Below are positions 1-6,705 of a DNA stretch of 31,356 nucleotides, piece by piece. A model generated the notes under the pieces. It saw nothing but the letters and a program-made list of their open reading frames with translations, was not told where the DNA came from and ran no database searches. This DNA is from DATAYA01 sp036272815 (lineage in GTDB: Bacteria > Pseudomonadota > Alphaproteobacteria > Acetobacterales > Acetobacteraceae). The first letter of the stretch is position 1; the number at the start of each line of letters is the position of its first letter. Both the position numbers and the translations under genes were made by a program. The stretch covers positions 1-31,356 of the forward strand of contig DATAYA010000165.1 of NCBI GenBank assembly GCA_036272815.1. The letters are read 5' to 3'.

Positions 1-171
1 AGGGATTTCGGCCTCGCCCGGGACCTCGCCCACCAGCCCGACGAGGTGATCGCGATCCTCGCCGGCTCCGGCCCGGACCAAGCCGCCGACCCGGACGACG
101 ACGCGGACGCGGACCCCCGCCTCCACCCGCCGGCGCCGCCGTCCCGCCCCGCCGGCCCGGACCCGCCCTGA
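1..171 (+). CDS. C-terminal fragment of an unrecognised protein
   Basis: The window opens inside a reading frame that ends at TGA 169-171, leaving 56 residues. Nearly every third codon position is G or C, which in this genome marks real coding sequence. The visible part begins with a short helix-like stretch (RDFGLARDLAHQPDEVIAIL) and ends in a disordered Asp-rich then Pro-rich tail (DPDDDADAD, then PPAPPSRPAGPDPP). It does not look like the end of PurQ or PurS, the usual partners upstream of purL, so those subunits are probably encoded elsewhere. It stops 55 bases before the preferred purL start. I cannot assign a function; the start and most of the gene lie outside the window. Confidence 0.6.
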   Translation, partial: RDFGLARDLAHQPDEVIAILAGSGPDQAADPDDDADADPRLHPPAPPSRPAGPDPP

Positions 172-191
172 GAAGACGAGCCGCGAACCGC

Positions 192-220
192 TTGCAGGGG
201 TGCGTGCCGCCCCGTACAGC
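192..220 (+). promoter_or_regulatory. candidate purL promoter
   Basis: TTGCAG (192-197), a 17-base spacer and TACAGC (215-220) resemble a sigma-70 promoter. The -10 hexamer ends six bases before ATG 227, so transcription would start at or next to the start codon. That fits the lack of a Shine-Dalgarno sequence there. Each hexamer matches consensus at only three positions, so this is tentative. Confidence 0.35.
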
Positions 221-226
221 GGCCCG

Positions 227-2425
227 ATGACCGGACCCGAAGTCGACCAGGCGCTCGCCCGCGAATTCGGGCTCAGTGCAGACGAGTACGCGAACGCGCT
301 CACCATCCTCGGGCACACGCCGACGCTCACCGAGTTAGGCGTGTTCAGCGTCATGTGGTCGGAGCACTGTTCCTACAAATCATCGCGGATCTGGCTGCGC
401 ACGCTGCCGACGACGGCGCCCTGGGTGATCCACGGGCCGGGCGAGAACGCCGGCGTGGTTGCGATCGGCGACGGGCTCGCCGCCGTCTTCAAGATGGAGA
501 GCCACAACCACCCGAGCTTCATCGAGCCGTATCAGGGGGCCGCGACCGGCGTCGGCGGGATTATGCGCGACGTGTTCACGATGGGCGCGCGCCCCGTGGC
601 AAACCTCAACGCGCTGCGCTTCGGCAGCGCCGCGCACCCCGCCACGCGGCGGATCGTCGACGGCGTGGTGCGCGGCATCGGCGGCTACGGCAATTGCGTC
701 GGCGTGCCGACGGTGGGGGGAGAAATAAATTTCCATCCCGCCTATGACGGCAACCCGCTGGTCAACGCGATGACGGTGGGCATCGCCCGCGCCGATCGCA
801 TTTTCCTGAGTGCCGCCGCCGGCATCGGCAACCCGGTCGTCTATGTCGGCTCGAAGACCGGACGCGACGGCATCCATGGTGCCACGATGGCCTCCGCCTC
901 GTTCGGCGCCGATGCCGAGGCGAAGCGCCCAACCGTGCAGGTGGGCGACCCGTTCACCGAGAAGCTGCTGATCGAAGCCTGCCTGGAGCTGATGGAGACC
1001 GACGCGATCGTCGCGATCCAGGACATGGGGGCGGCCGGCCTCACCTCCTCCTCGGTCGAGATGGCGAGCCGCGGCGGCGTCGGGATCACCCTCGACCTCG
1101 ACGCGGTGCCGCAGCGCGAGGCGGGCATGACCGCCTATGAGATGATGCTGTCGGAGAGCCAGGAGCGGATGCTCATCGTCCTGCGCCCCGACCGCGAGGC
1201 GGCGGCGCGGGCGATCTTCGAGAAATGGGAGCTTGATTTCGCCGTCGTGGGGCGGATTGCCGCCGATCCGCGCATCGTCGTCGCGCATCACGGCCGGGTC
1301 GAGGCCGACATCCCGCTGGCACCCCTGGCCGAGCAGGCACCGCTCTACCGGCGCCCGACCGTTGATGGCCCGAAGCCGGAACCGCTCGGCCCGGTCGCCG
1401 ATCCGGTGGGGATCGGCCCTGCCCTGCGGCGGCTGATCGGCTGCCCGGACCTCTGCTCGCGCGCCTGGGTCTGGGACCAGTACGACAGCACGATCGGCGG
1501 CCAGACGGTCAAGCGGCCGGGGGCGGCGGACGCCGCCATCGTGCGGATCGACGGCCACGCGCGGGCGCTGGCGCTCACCACCGACTGCACCCCCCGCTAC
1601 TGCGCGGCGGACGCCGAGGCCGGCGGCACGCAGGCGGTCGCCGAGGCATGGCGCAACCTGACCGCGACCGGCGCCCGCCCGCTCGCGGTCACCGACAACC
1701 TCAATTTCGGCAACCCGGAGCGGCCGGAGATCATGGGCCAGTTCGCCGCCGCGATCAGCGGCATGGCGGCGGCCTGCCGGGCGCTCGATTTCCCGGTCGT
1801 GAGCGGCAATGTCAGCCTCTACAACGAGACCGCGGGCGCCGGCATCCTGCCCACCCCCGTCATCGGCGGCCTCGGCGTGCTGGACGACGCGGCGCAGGCG
1901 GTCGGCATCGCGCTGCCGCCCGGCCTCGATCTCGTGCTGGTCGGCAGGACGTCGGGCCATCTCGGGCAATCGCTCTGGCTGCGCGAGATCGCCGGGCGGG
2001 AGGACGGGCCGCCGCCGCCGGTCGATCTCGCGGCGGAGCGCCGGGCCGGGGATTTCGTCCGCGCGCGCATCCTGGCAGGCGCGGTGCGGGCCTGCCACGA
2101 CGTCTCCGATGGCGGCCTGCTGGTCGCGATCGCCGAGATGGCGCTGGCCGGCGACACGGGGGCGGCGCTGATCGCGTCCCCGGACGGCATCCCGCCGCAC
2201 GCGTTCTGGTTCGGCGAGGACCAGGCCCGCTACGTGCTCGCGGTCGCGGACGGCGCGGCGCTGCTGGCGGCGGCGCAAGCCGGGGCCGTGCCGGCGCAGG
2301 CGCTCGGGCGCAGCGCGGTTGGGGATTTGACAGTGGCGGGGGGGCTGACCATATCGCTCGGTGAGTTGCGCGAGAGCCATGAGCGGTTCTTCCCCGCATG
2401 GATGGCAGAGCGAGGGCCGGTCTGA
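227..2425 (+). CDS. purL: phosphoribosylformylglycinamidine synthase subunit PurL
   Basis: PurL catalyses the ATP-dependent conversion of FGAR to FGAM, step four of de novo purine synthesis, in the cytoplasm. At about 732 residues it is the small bacterial type, which works with separate PurQ (glutaminase) and PurS subunits; neither is seen here. The N-terminal motif EHCSYKSS has the catalytic-site His at residue 47. MESHNHPSFIEPYQGAAT (residues 89-106) is the ATP/metal-binding signature, followed by two AIRS-like halves (for example GDPFTEK, and DVSDGG near the C-terminus). ATG 227 is preferred because family members begin about ten residues before the LSADEY stretch; an in-frame GTG at 200 would add nine residues. 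The stop overlaps the bolA start by one base (TGATG), indicating translational coupling. Confidence 0.95.
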   Translation: MTGPEVDQALAREFGLSADEYANALTILGHTPTLTELGVFSVMWSEHCSYKSSRIWLRTLPTTAPWVIHGPGENAGVVAIGDGLAAVFKMESHNHPSFIEPYQGAATGVGGIMRDVFTMGARPVANLNALRFGSAAHPATRRIVDGVVRGIGGYGNCVGVPTVGGEINFHPAYDGNPLVNAMTVGIARADRIFLSAAAGIGNPVVYVGSKTGRDGIHGATMASASFGADAEAKRPTVQVGDPFTEKLLIEACLELMETDAIVAIQDMGAAGLTSSSVEMASRGGVGITLDLDAVPQREAGMTAYEMMLSESQERMLIVLRPDREAAARAIFEKWELDFAVVGRIAADPRIVVAHHGRVEADIPLAPLAEQAPLYRRPTVDGPKPEPLGPVADPVGIGPALRRLIGCPDLCSRAWVWDQYDSTIGGQTVKRPGAADAAIVRIDGHARALALTTDCTPRYCAADAEAGGTQAVAEAWRNLTATGARPLAVTDNLNFGNPERPEIMGQFAAAISGMAAACRALDFPVVSGNVSLYNETAGAGILPTPVIGGLGVLDDAAQAVGIALPPGLDLVLVGRTSGHLGQSLWLREIAGREDGPPPPVDLAAERRAGDFVRARILAGAVRACHDVSDGGLLVAIAEMALAGDTGAALIASPDGIPPHAFWFGEDQARYVLAVADGAALLAAAQAGAVPAQALGRSAVGDLTVAGGLTISLGELRESHERFFPAWMAERGPV

Positions 2426-2655
2426 TGGCGATGTCGGCGGGCGAGATCGAGGCGCTGATCAAGGCATCCCTGCCGGATGCCGAGGTGCGCGTGGAGGACC
2501 TCGCCGGCGACGGCGACCATTATGCCGCAACCGTCATCAGCGAGAGCTTCCGCGGCCGCTCCCGCATCCAGCAGCACCAGCTCGTCTATGCCGCGCTGCG
2601 CGGCCGCATGGGCGGCGAACTCCATGCATTGGCGCTTCAGACCAATGCCCCCTGA
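2425..2655 (+). CDS. bolA: BolA family protein
   Basis: A 76-residue BolA-fold protein. BolA proteins form [2Fe-2S]-bridged heterodimers with monothiol glutaredoxins and act in iron-sulfur cluster handling or iron regulation. The conserved family pattern is visible: HYAATVISESF, then RSRIQQHQLVYAAL, then the ending ELHALALQT, which corresponds to the usual IHAL.L.T signature. ATG 2425 overlaps the purL stop and is preceded by a GAGGG Shine-Dalgarno-like sequence; a second ATG at 2431 and an upstream ATG at 2398 inside purL are also in frame. The adjacent grxD encodes its expected partner, and the purL-bolA-grxD order is common in alphaproteobacteria. It belongs to the short IbaG/BolA2-like class rather than the longer E. 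coli BolA type. Confidence 0.92.
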   Translation: MAMSAGEIEALIKASLPDAEVRVEDLAGDGDHYAATVISESFRGRSRIQQHQLVYAALRGRMGGELHALALQTNAP

Positions 2656-2670
2656 CAGGAGCCGAGACGA

Positions 2671-3006
2671 ATGAGCGACAGCAGCAACCGCATCCAGAAG
2701 GAGATCACCGACAATCCGGTGATGCTCTACATGAAGGGCACGGCGATGTTCCCGCAATGCGGGTTCTCCGCCCGCGTGGTGCAGATCCTGACCCACATGG
2801 GCGTCCCCTTCGCCACCGCCAACGTGCTCGAGGACCCGGACTTGCGAGAAGGCGTCAAGCAGTTCTCCAACTGGCCCACTATCCCGCAGCTCTATGTGAA
2901 CGGCGAGTTCGTCGGCGGCTGCGACATCGTCACCGAGATGTACCAGTCGGGCGAGCTGGAGACGATGCTGACCGAGAAGGGCATCGCGCACCAGGCCACC
3001 GCCTGA
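2671..3006 (+). CDS. grxD: monothiol glutaredoxin Grx4 family (CGFS type)
   Basis: A 111-residue monothiol glutaredoxin. The active site CGFS (Cys30) is preceded by Lys22 in MKGTAMFPQC, and the glutathione-binding elements WPTIPQLYVNGEFVGGCDI are present. CGFS glutaredoxins bind a [2Fe-2S] cluster with glutathione and pass it to apo-proteins or to BolA. ATG 2671 is preceded by a good AGGAG site. The gene starts 15 bases after bolA, so the two partners are very likely co-translated. Length and motifs are normal for the family, with no oddities. Confidence 0.95.
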   Translation: MSDSSNRIQKEITDNPVMLYMKGTAMFPQCGFSARVVQILTHMGVPFATANVLEDPDLREGVKQFSNWPTIPQLYVNGEFVGGCDIVTEMYQSGELETMLTEKGIAHQATA

Positions 3007-3012
3007 GGCTTC

Positions 3013-3414
3013 GTGCCGTTCGACGATCCCGGCGAACGCAGGCGCCGCCCGGCACGCAACGTGCTGGGCGACGTGCTCGCCGCCTGCTCCGAACGGCCGC
3101 TGACCGGCTTCTTCCGTGACGGGTGCTGCAACACCTCGGCCGAGGATGTCGGCAGCCACACCGTCTGCGCGGTGATGACCGAGGCGTTCCTGGCCTTCTC
3201 CAAGGCGGCCGGCAACGACCTCTCGACGCCGCGTCCGGAATTCGGCTTCCCGGGACTGGCGCCGGGCGATCGCTGGTGCCTGTGCGCGCCGCGCTGGCAG
3301 GAGGCGCTGGAGGCCAGCCGGGCGCCGCTTGTCGTGCTGGCGGCAACGCACGAGGGCGCACTCGAATACTGCGCGCTCGACGATCTCAAGCGGGCGGCGG
3401 TCGATCTCGCCTGA
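3013..3414 (+). CDS. DUF2237 family protein
   Basis: A 133-residue protein matching the DUF2237 (COG3651) family by its signature blocks: NVLGDVLAACS, TGFFRDGCCNTS, VGSHTVCAVMTEAFLAF, LSTPRPEFGFPGL and DRWCLCAPRW, ending in ATHEGALEYCAL. Several cysteines are conserved (GCC, VCAV, WCLC), but the family has no established biochemical function that I know of. The start is GTG 3013 with a GAGG just upstream, only six bases after the grxD stop, so it appears to be the last gene of the purL-bolA-grxD unit. The cysteine-rich conserved core and the position after two iron-sulfur genes invite, but do not prove, a metal or redox role. Confidence 0.88.
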   Translation: MPFDDPGERRRRPARNVLGDVLAACSERPLTGFFRDGCCNTSAEDVGSHTVCAVMTEAFLAFSKAAGNDLSTPRPEFGFPGLAPGDRWCLCAPRWQEALEASRAPLVVLAATHEGALEYCALDDLKRAAVDLA

Positions 3415-3438
3415 GCGGCAAGACCGACCGCGCGCGGT

Positions 3439-4056
3439 TCAGCGCGAGTAGTATTCGACGACCAGGTTCGGCTCCATCTGCACCGGATACGGCACGTCTG
3501 AGAGCTTCGGCGAGCGGGCGAAGCGGCCCTTCATCGCGCGGTGGTCGACTTCCAGGTATTCCGGCACGTCGCGCTCCGCACTCTGCGACGCGTCGAGCAC
3601 CACGGCGAGCTGCTTGGACTTCTCCCGCACCTCGACGGTGTCGTTGTCGCGCACCAGGAACGACGGGATGTTGACGCGCTTTCCGTTGACCGCGATGTGG
3701 CCGTGGTTGACGAACTGCCGCGCCGCGAACGGTGTCACCGCGAACTTCATGCGATAGACGACCGCGTCGAGCCGGCGCTCCAGCAGCTCGATCATGTTCT
3801 CCGACGTGTCGCCCTTCCGGCGCACCGCCTCGTCGTAGTATTTGCGGAACTGGCGCTCGCCGATGTTGCCGTAATAGCCGCGCAGCTTCTGCTTGGCCAT
3901 GAGCTGCACCTTGAAGTCCGACGGCTTGCCCTTGCGGCGCTGGCCGTGCTGGCCGGGGCCGTATTCGCGCTTGGCGATCGGGGATTTGGCGCGGCCCCAG
4001 AGATTGACCCCGAGACGGCGGTTGATCTTGTACTTGCTCTCGACGCGCTTGGACAT
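3439..4056 (-). CDS. rpsD: 30S ribosomal protein S4
   Basis: S4 is a primary 16S rRNA-binding protein that nucleates assembly of the small-subunit body. The 205-residue product begins MSKRVESKYKINRRLGVNLW and contains the S4 N-terminal block (PGQHGQRRKGKPSDF, then KQKLRGYYGN) and the S4 RNA-binding domain (ERRLDAVVYRMKFA, VNHGHIAVNGKRVNIPS). The frame stays open upstream to 4203, but ATG 4056 has a strong AAGGAG site and matches the family N-terminus. An unusually consensus-like promoter lies about 120 bases upstream (4175-4203), leaving a leader that could hold regulation, though I see no clear S4-binding structure. A 12-base palindrome (3427-3438) sits right after the stop between this gene and the convergent DUF2237 gene. 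Confidence 0.97.
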   Translation of the reverse strand: MSKRVESKYKINRRLGVNLWGRAKSPIAKREYGPGQHGQRRKGKPSDFKVQLMAKQKLRGYYGNIGERQFRKYYDEAVRRKGDTSENMIELLERRLDAVVYRMKFAVTPFAARQFVNHGHIAVNGKRVNIPSFLVRDNDTVEVREKSKQLAVVLDASQSAERDVPEYLEVDHRAMKGRFARSPKLSDVPYPVQMEPNLVVEYYSR

Positions 4057-4174
4057 GCGCGCGGCTCCTTCGTTTTGGCACCGTGATCGGGCGCTCTGTT
4101 GCACCGGTAGGCCGCACAAGCGTGCGACGGGCGCGGAGCCCGAAGCTCCGTCCACGTTCCCGGCAATGCGGCGG

Positions 4175-4203
4175 CTTCTAGGCGGCGGTCTGCCCCTTGT
4201 CAA
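4175..4203 (-). promoter_or_regulatory. rpsD promoter
   Basis: On the minus strand a perfect TTGACA (4198-4203) is separated by exactly 17 bases from TAGAAG (4175-4180, four of six consensus bases). This is the best sigma-70-like promoter in the window and points at rpsD. Its -35 box overlaps the -35 of the divergent promoter at 4197-4226. Confidence 0.7.
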
Positions 4204-4226
4204 ACCGGCGGCCGGCCCGATACAGG
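4197..4226 (+). promoter_or_regulatory. candidate promoter of the 4233 membrane gene
   Basis: TTGTCA (4197-4202, five of six consensus bases), an 18-base spacer and TACAGG (4221-4226) precede ATG 4233 by six bases. It shares its -35 bases with the opposite-strand rpsD promoter, so the two may compete for RNA polymerase. The predicted start of transcription is at the ATG. Confidence 0.45.
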
Positions 4227-4232
4227 CCGCGC

Positions 4233-4439
4233 ATGGTCACGCGCGGCGACATTCTCTGGCTCGGCATAGCGGCGGGCGTCACCGGGGGGCTGATCGGGGG
4301 TATGATGCTCGGGATTGGCATGGACCTGGTGGTGAACGGCCAGCCGTTCGGGCTGCTGCTGGTCCTGCCGGGCGCGCCGGCCTCGGCGCTGATCGGCTGG
4401 CTGATGGCGCGGCGCCTGGCGAAGCAGGTGGAGCGGTAG
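4233..4439 (+). CDS. small two-helix membrane protein, function unknown
   Basis: A 68-residue protein with two predicted transmembrane helices. The first is Gly-rich (ILWLGIAAGVTGGLIGGMML, about residues 8-27) and the second is FGLLLVLPGAPASALIGWLM (about 39-58); it ends in a basic tail (ARRLAKQVER). There is no recognisable domain. ATG 4233 is preferred over an upstream TTG at 4197 because the earlier residues are poorly hydrophobic and overlap the promoter region. It lacks a clear Shine-Dalgarno sequence and may be translated from a leaderless transcript. It converges on trmJ with seven bases between stops. Codon use looks like that of its neighbours, so I take it as real, but I cannot say what it does. 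Confidence 0.65.
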   Translation: MVTRGDILWLGIAAGVTGGLIGGMMLGIGMDLVVNGQPFGLLLVLPGAPASALIGWLMARRLAKQVER

Positions 4440-4446
4440 CGGGCGG

Positions 4447-5253
4447 TCACTCCTCCTCGCCGATCATGTCGCGCTCCAGCCGCCCGCGCGCGCGCCGACC
4501 GATCGCAAGCTCGCTGACGATGCCGTGCAGGGTGCGCAACTCCTGCTCCGTCACCTCGCCGCGCTCGAACAGATGGCGGATGTTGCGCACCATCCCCGGC
4601 CGCTTCGGCGCGTTGCGCAGGAAGCCGCTGGCATCGAGCTGGTCGACGAGGTGGGCGAGGAAGTTTTCCAGCTCGCGCTTGGTCGCCACATGGGTCTCGT
4701 TGGTCATCAGCCGGCGCGGCGGCGCCCGTTCGGCCTCGGTCCACCACTCGTACGCCATCACCATCACCGCCTGCCCGAGATTGAGCGACATGAAATCCGG
4801 GTTCAGCGGATAGCGCACCAGCGCATCGGCGCGCGCGAGGTCGTCGCCGTCGAGCCCGGCGCGCTCCGGCCCGAACAGGATGCCGGCGCGCAAGCCGCGC
4901 GCCGCGATCGCGTGCAGCTCCGCCGCGGCACCGCGCGCGGTCAGCACGGGCGTGATGACGTGGCGCGGACGCGGGCAGGTCGCGAGCACGCGGTGCAGGT
5001 CGGCGACGGCATCGGCAACGTCGGGGTGGACGCTCGCGGCATCGAGGATGGCGTCCGCGCCGGAGGCCGTGCGCCATGCACGCTCCTGCGGCCAGCCGTC
5101 GCGCGGCGCCACGAGCCGAAGCACGCCAAGCCCGCCATTGCCCATCGCACGCGCGACCGCGCCGATGTTTTCCGGGAGTTGCGGCCGCACGAGAATGACG
5201 ACGGGCGCATCCTCGCGCGCCGCGATGCGCGCGCCCTGCCCTCGCCCGGTCAC
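4447..5253 (-). CDS. trmJ: tRNA (cytidine/uridine-2'-O-)-methyltransferase TrmJ-like
   Basis: A 268-residue SpoU/SPOUT-class RNA methyltransferase. TrmJ methylates the 2'-hydroxyl of the ribose at tRNA position 32 using S-adenosylmethionine. Visible motifs are VVILVRPQLPENIGAVARAM near the N-terminus (motif 1 with its Asn-Arg pair), GILFGPERAGL (motif 2) and PLNPDFMSLNLGQAVMVMAY (motif 3), the knotted SAM-binding core. The C-terminal region resembles the extension found in TrmJ. The start is GTG 5253, directly abutting the cysS stop (TAG then GTG), since a stop immediately upstream blocks any longer form. Lying behind cysS, it is probably co-transcribed with it. The exact target nucleotide is inferred from the family. 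Confidence 0.88.
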   Translation of the reverse strand: MTGRGQGARIAAREDAPVVILVRPQLPENIGAVARAMGNGGLGVLRLVAPRDGWPQERAWRTASGADAILDAASVHPDVADAVADLHRVLATCPRPRHVITPVLTARGAAAELHAIAARGLRAGILFGPERAGLDGDDLARADALVRYPLNPDFMSLNLGQAVMVMAYEWWTEAERAPPRRLMTNETHVATKRELENFLAHLVDQLDASGFLRNAPKRPGMVRNIRHLFERGEVTEQELRTLHGIVSELAIGRRARGRLERDMIGEEE

Positions 5254-6597
5254 CTAGGTTGCGCGCCGCCAGGTGCTGCCCTGCGGCCCGTCCTCCACAA
5301 GGATGCCGCGGCCGGCGAGATCGCGTCGGATCGCATCGGCGCGGGCGAAATCGCGTGCCGCGCGCGCCGCCTGCCGCTCGGCCAGCGCCGCCTCGATCCC
5401 AGCCGCGTCCTCGGCGCCGTGGAACCACGCCGACGGCGCCTGTTGCAACAGTCCGAGCAGCCCGGCGCCGGCACGCAGGCCGCGAGCCGCCGCCGCATCG
5501 CCGGCCAACGCCGCGTCGGCGAGCGCGTGCAGCCGGGCCAGCGCAAGCGGCGTGTTGAGATCGTCGCAGAGCGCGTCGAGCACCGGCTCGGGCACAGCGC
5601 CCGCATCGGCCGGTGCCTGTTCGAGCGCACGGTAGAACCGGTCCAGTTCCGTGCGCGCCTCGCGGAACGCTGCATCGCCCACTTCGAGTGTCGCGCGGTA
5701 GTGCCCGCGCAGCAGAGCAAGTCGCAGCACCTCGCCGGGAAATTCCGCGAGCGCCGCGCGAAGGGTGAGAAAATTGCCGAGACTCTTCGACATCTTGGCG
5801 CCGTCAACATTGAGCATCCCGTTGTGCAGCCAGACGCGCGCGAAGGCGCTGCCGGGAAACGCGCAGAGGCTCTGCGCCAGCTCGTTCTCGTGATGTGGGA
5901 ACAAGAGGTCGGAGCCGCCGCCGTGGATGTCGAAGCTCTCGCCGAGAAGCTGCCAGGACATCGCGCTGCATTCGATGTGCCAACCCGGCCGGCCACGCCC
6001 CCACGGACTGTCCCAGCCCGGCGTTGTCGCGTCCGACGGCTTCCACAGCACGAAATCGCCGGCATCGCGCTTGTAGGGTGCCACCTCGACGCGCGCGCCG
6101 GCGAGCAGCTCGTCCGGGCTGCGGCCGGAGAGGCGGCCGTACGCCGAGAAACTCGCGACCGAGAACAGCACATGCCCCTGTGCGGCATAGGCGTGACCGG
6201 CATCGATCAGGCGCCCGATCACCGTGATCATCGCCGGGATGTGGCCGGTCGCGCGCGGCTCGACATCCGGCGGCAGCGCGCCGAGTTGCGCGACATCGGC
6301 GTGGAAATCGGCGAGCGTGCGCTCGGTGAGTGCCGCGATCGGCTCGCCCGCGGCTGCCGCGCGCGCGTTGATCTTGTCGTCGACATCGGTGACGTTGCGC
6401 ACGTAGGTCACGCGCGGGTAGAGCAGCCGCAGCAGCCGCGCCAGCACGTCGAACACCACGATCGGCCGCGCGTTGCCGACGTGCACCAGATCGTAGACGG
6501 TCGGCCCGCAGACATACATCCGCACATGGAGGGGATCGATCGGCACGAAGCGTTCGCGCCGCCGCGTCAGGCTGTTGTGCAGGTAAAGCTCGGGCAT
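5254..6597 (-). CDS. cysS: cysteine--tRNA ligase
   Basis: Class I aminoacyl-tRNA synthetase that charges tRNA-Cys. The 447-residue product carries the HIGH-type motif as HVGN (residues 39-42) and KMSKS at 268-272. The four expected zinc ligands are visible: Cys30 (CGPTVYD), Cys210 (WHIECSAMSW), His235 and Glu239 (FPHHENE). The downstream DALR-type anticodon region and the Arg/Ala-rich C-terminus are of normal length. ATG 6597 has no Shine-Dalgarno sequence; a candidate promoter ends four bases upstream, so the mRNA may be leaderless. It is transcribed divergently from the Nramp-like transporter and followed directly by trmJ. Confidence 0.96.
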   Translation of the reverse strand: MPELYLHNSLTRRRERFVPIDPLHVRMYVCGPTVYDLVHVGNARPIVVFDVLARLLRLLYPRVTYVRNVTDVDDKINARAAAAGEPIAALTERTLADFHADVAQLGALPPDVEPRATGHIPAMITVIGRLIDAGHAYAAQGHVLFSVASFSAYGRLSGRSPDELLAGARVEVAPYKRDAGDFVLWKPSDATTPGWDSPWGRGRPGWHIECSAMSWQLLGESFDIHGGGSDLLFPHHENELAQSLCAFPGSAFARVWLHNGMLNVDGAKMSKSLGNFLTLRAALAEFPGEVLRLALLRGHYRATLEVGDAAFREARTELDRFYRALEQAPADAGAVPEPVLDALCDDLNTPLALARLHALADAALAGDAAAARGLRAGAGLLGLLQQAPSAWFHGAEDAAGIEAALAERQAARAARDFARADAIRRDLAGRGILVEDGPQGSTWRRAT

Positions 6598-6602
6598 GGG
6601 GC

Positions 6603-6631
6603 ACCATGTGGCAGCGCACGGCCCGAATCAA
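6603..6631 (-). promoter_or_regulatory. candidate cysS promoter
   Basis: On the minus strand TTGATT (6626-6631), a 17-base spacer and CATGGT (6603-6608) end only four bases before the ATG at 6597. The -10 match is weak (three of six). Confidence 0.3.
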
Positions 6632-6640
6632 CGGATGCCG

Positions 6641-6669
6641 TTGACGGCGCCGTGCGTTGCGAATAGCTC
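6641..6669 (+). promoter_or_regulatory. candidate promoter of the Nramp-like gene
   Basis: TTGACG (6641-6646, five of six), a 17-base spacer and TAGCTC (6664-6669, weak) lie 36 bases before GTG 6706. This leaves room for a leader containing the GGGAG ribosome-binding site at 6691-6695. Confidence 0.4.
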
Positions 6670-6705
6670 GCATTTGCGCCAACCGGCCCAGGGAGTCTCC
6701 CGACC

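Noticed and set aside
380..2380. Long open frame on the minus strand opposite purL
   Set aside because: High GC removes stop codons; the translation is Arg/Ala/Gly-rich without any domain, and purL on the other strand is certain.
3427..3438. Palindrome ACCGCGCGCGGT after rpsD as a terminator
   Set aside because: It is a self-complementary sequence with no loop and no T-run; too weak to call.
4057..4203. N-terminal extension of rpsD
   Set aside because: S4 proteins begin at MSKRVESKYK; the extension overlaps the promoter and the AAGGAG site lies at ATG 4056.
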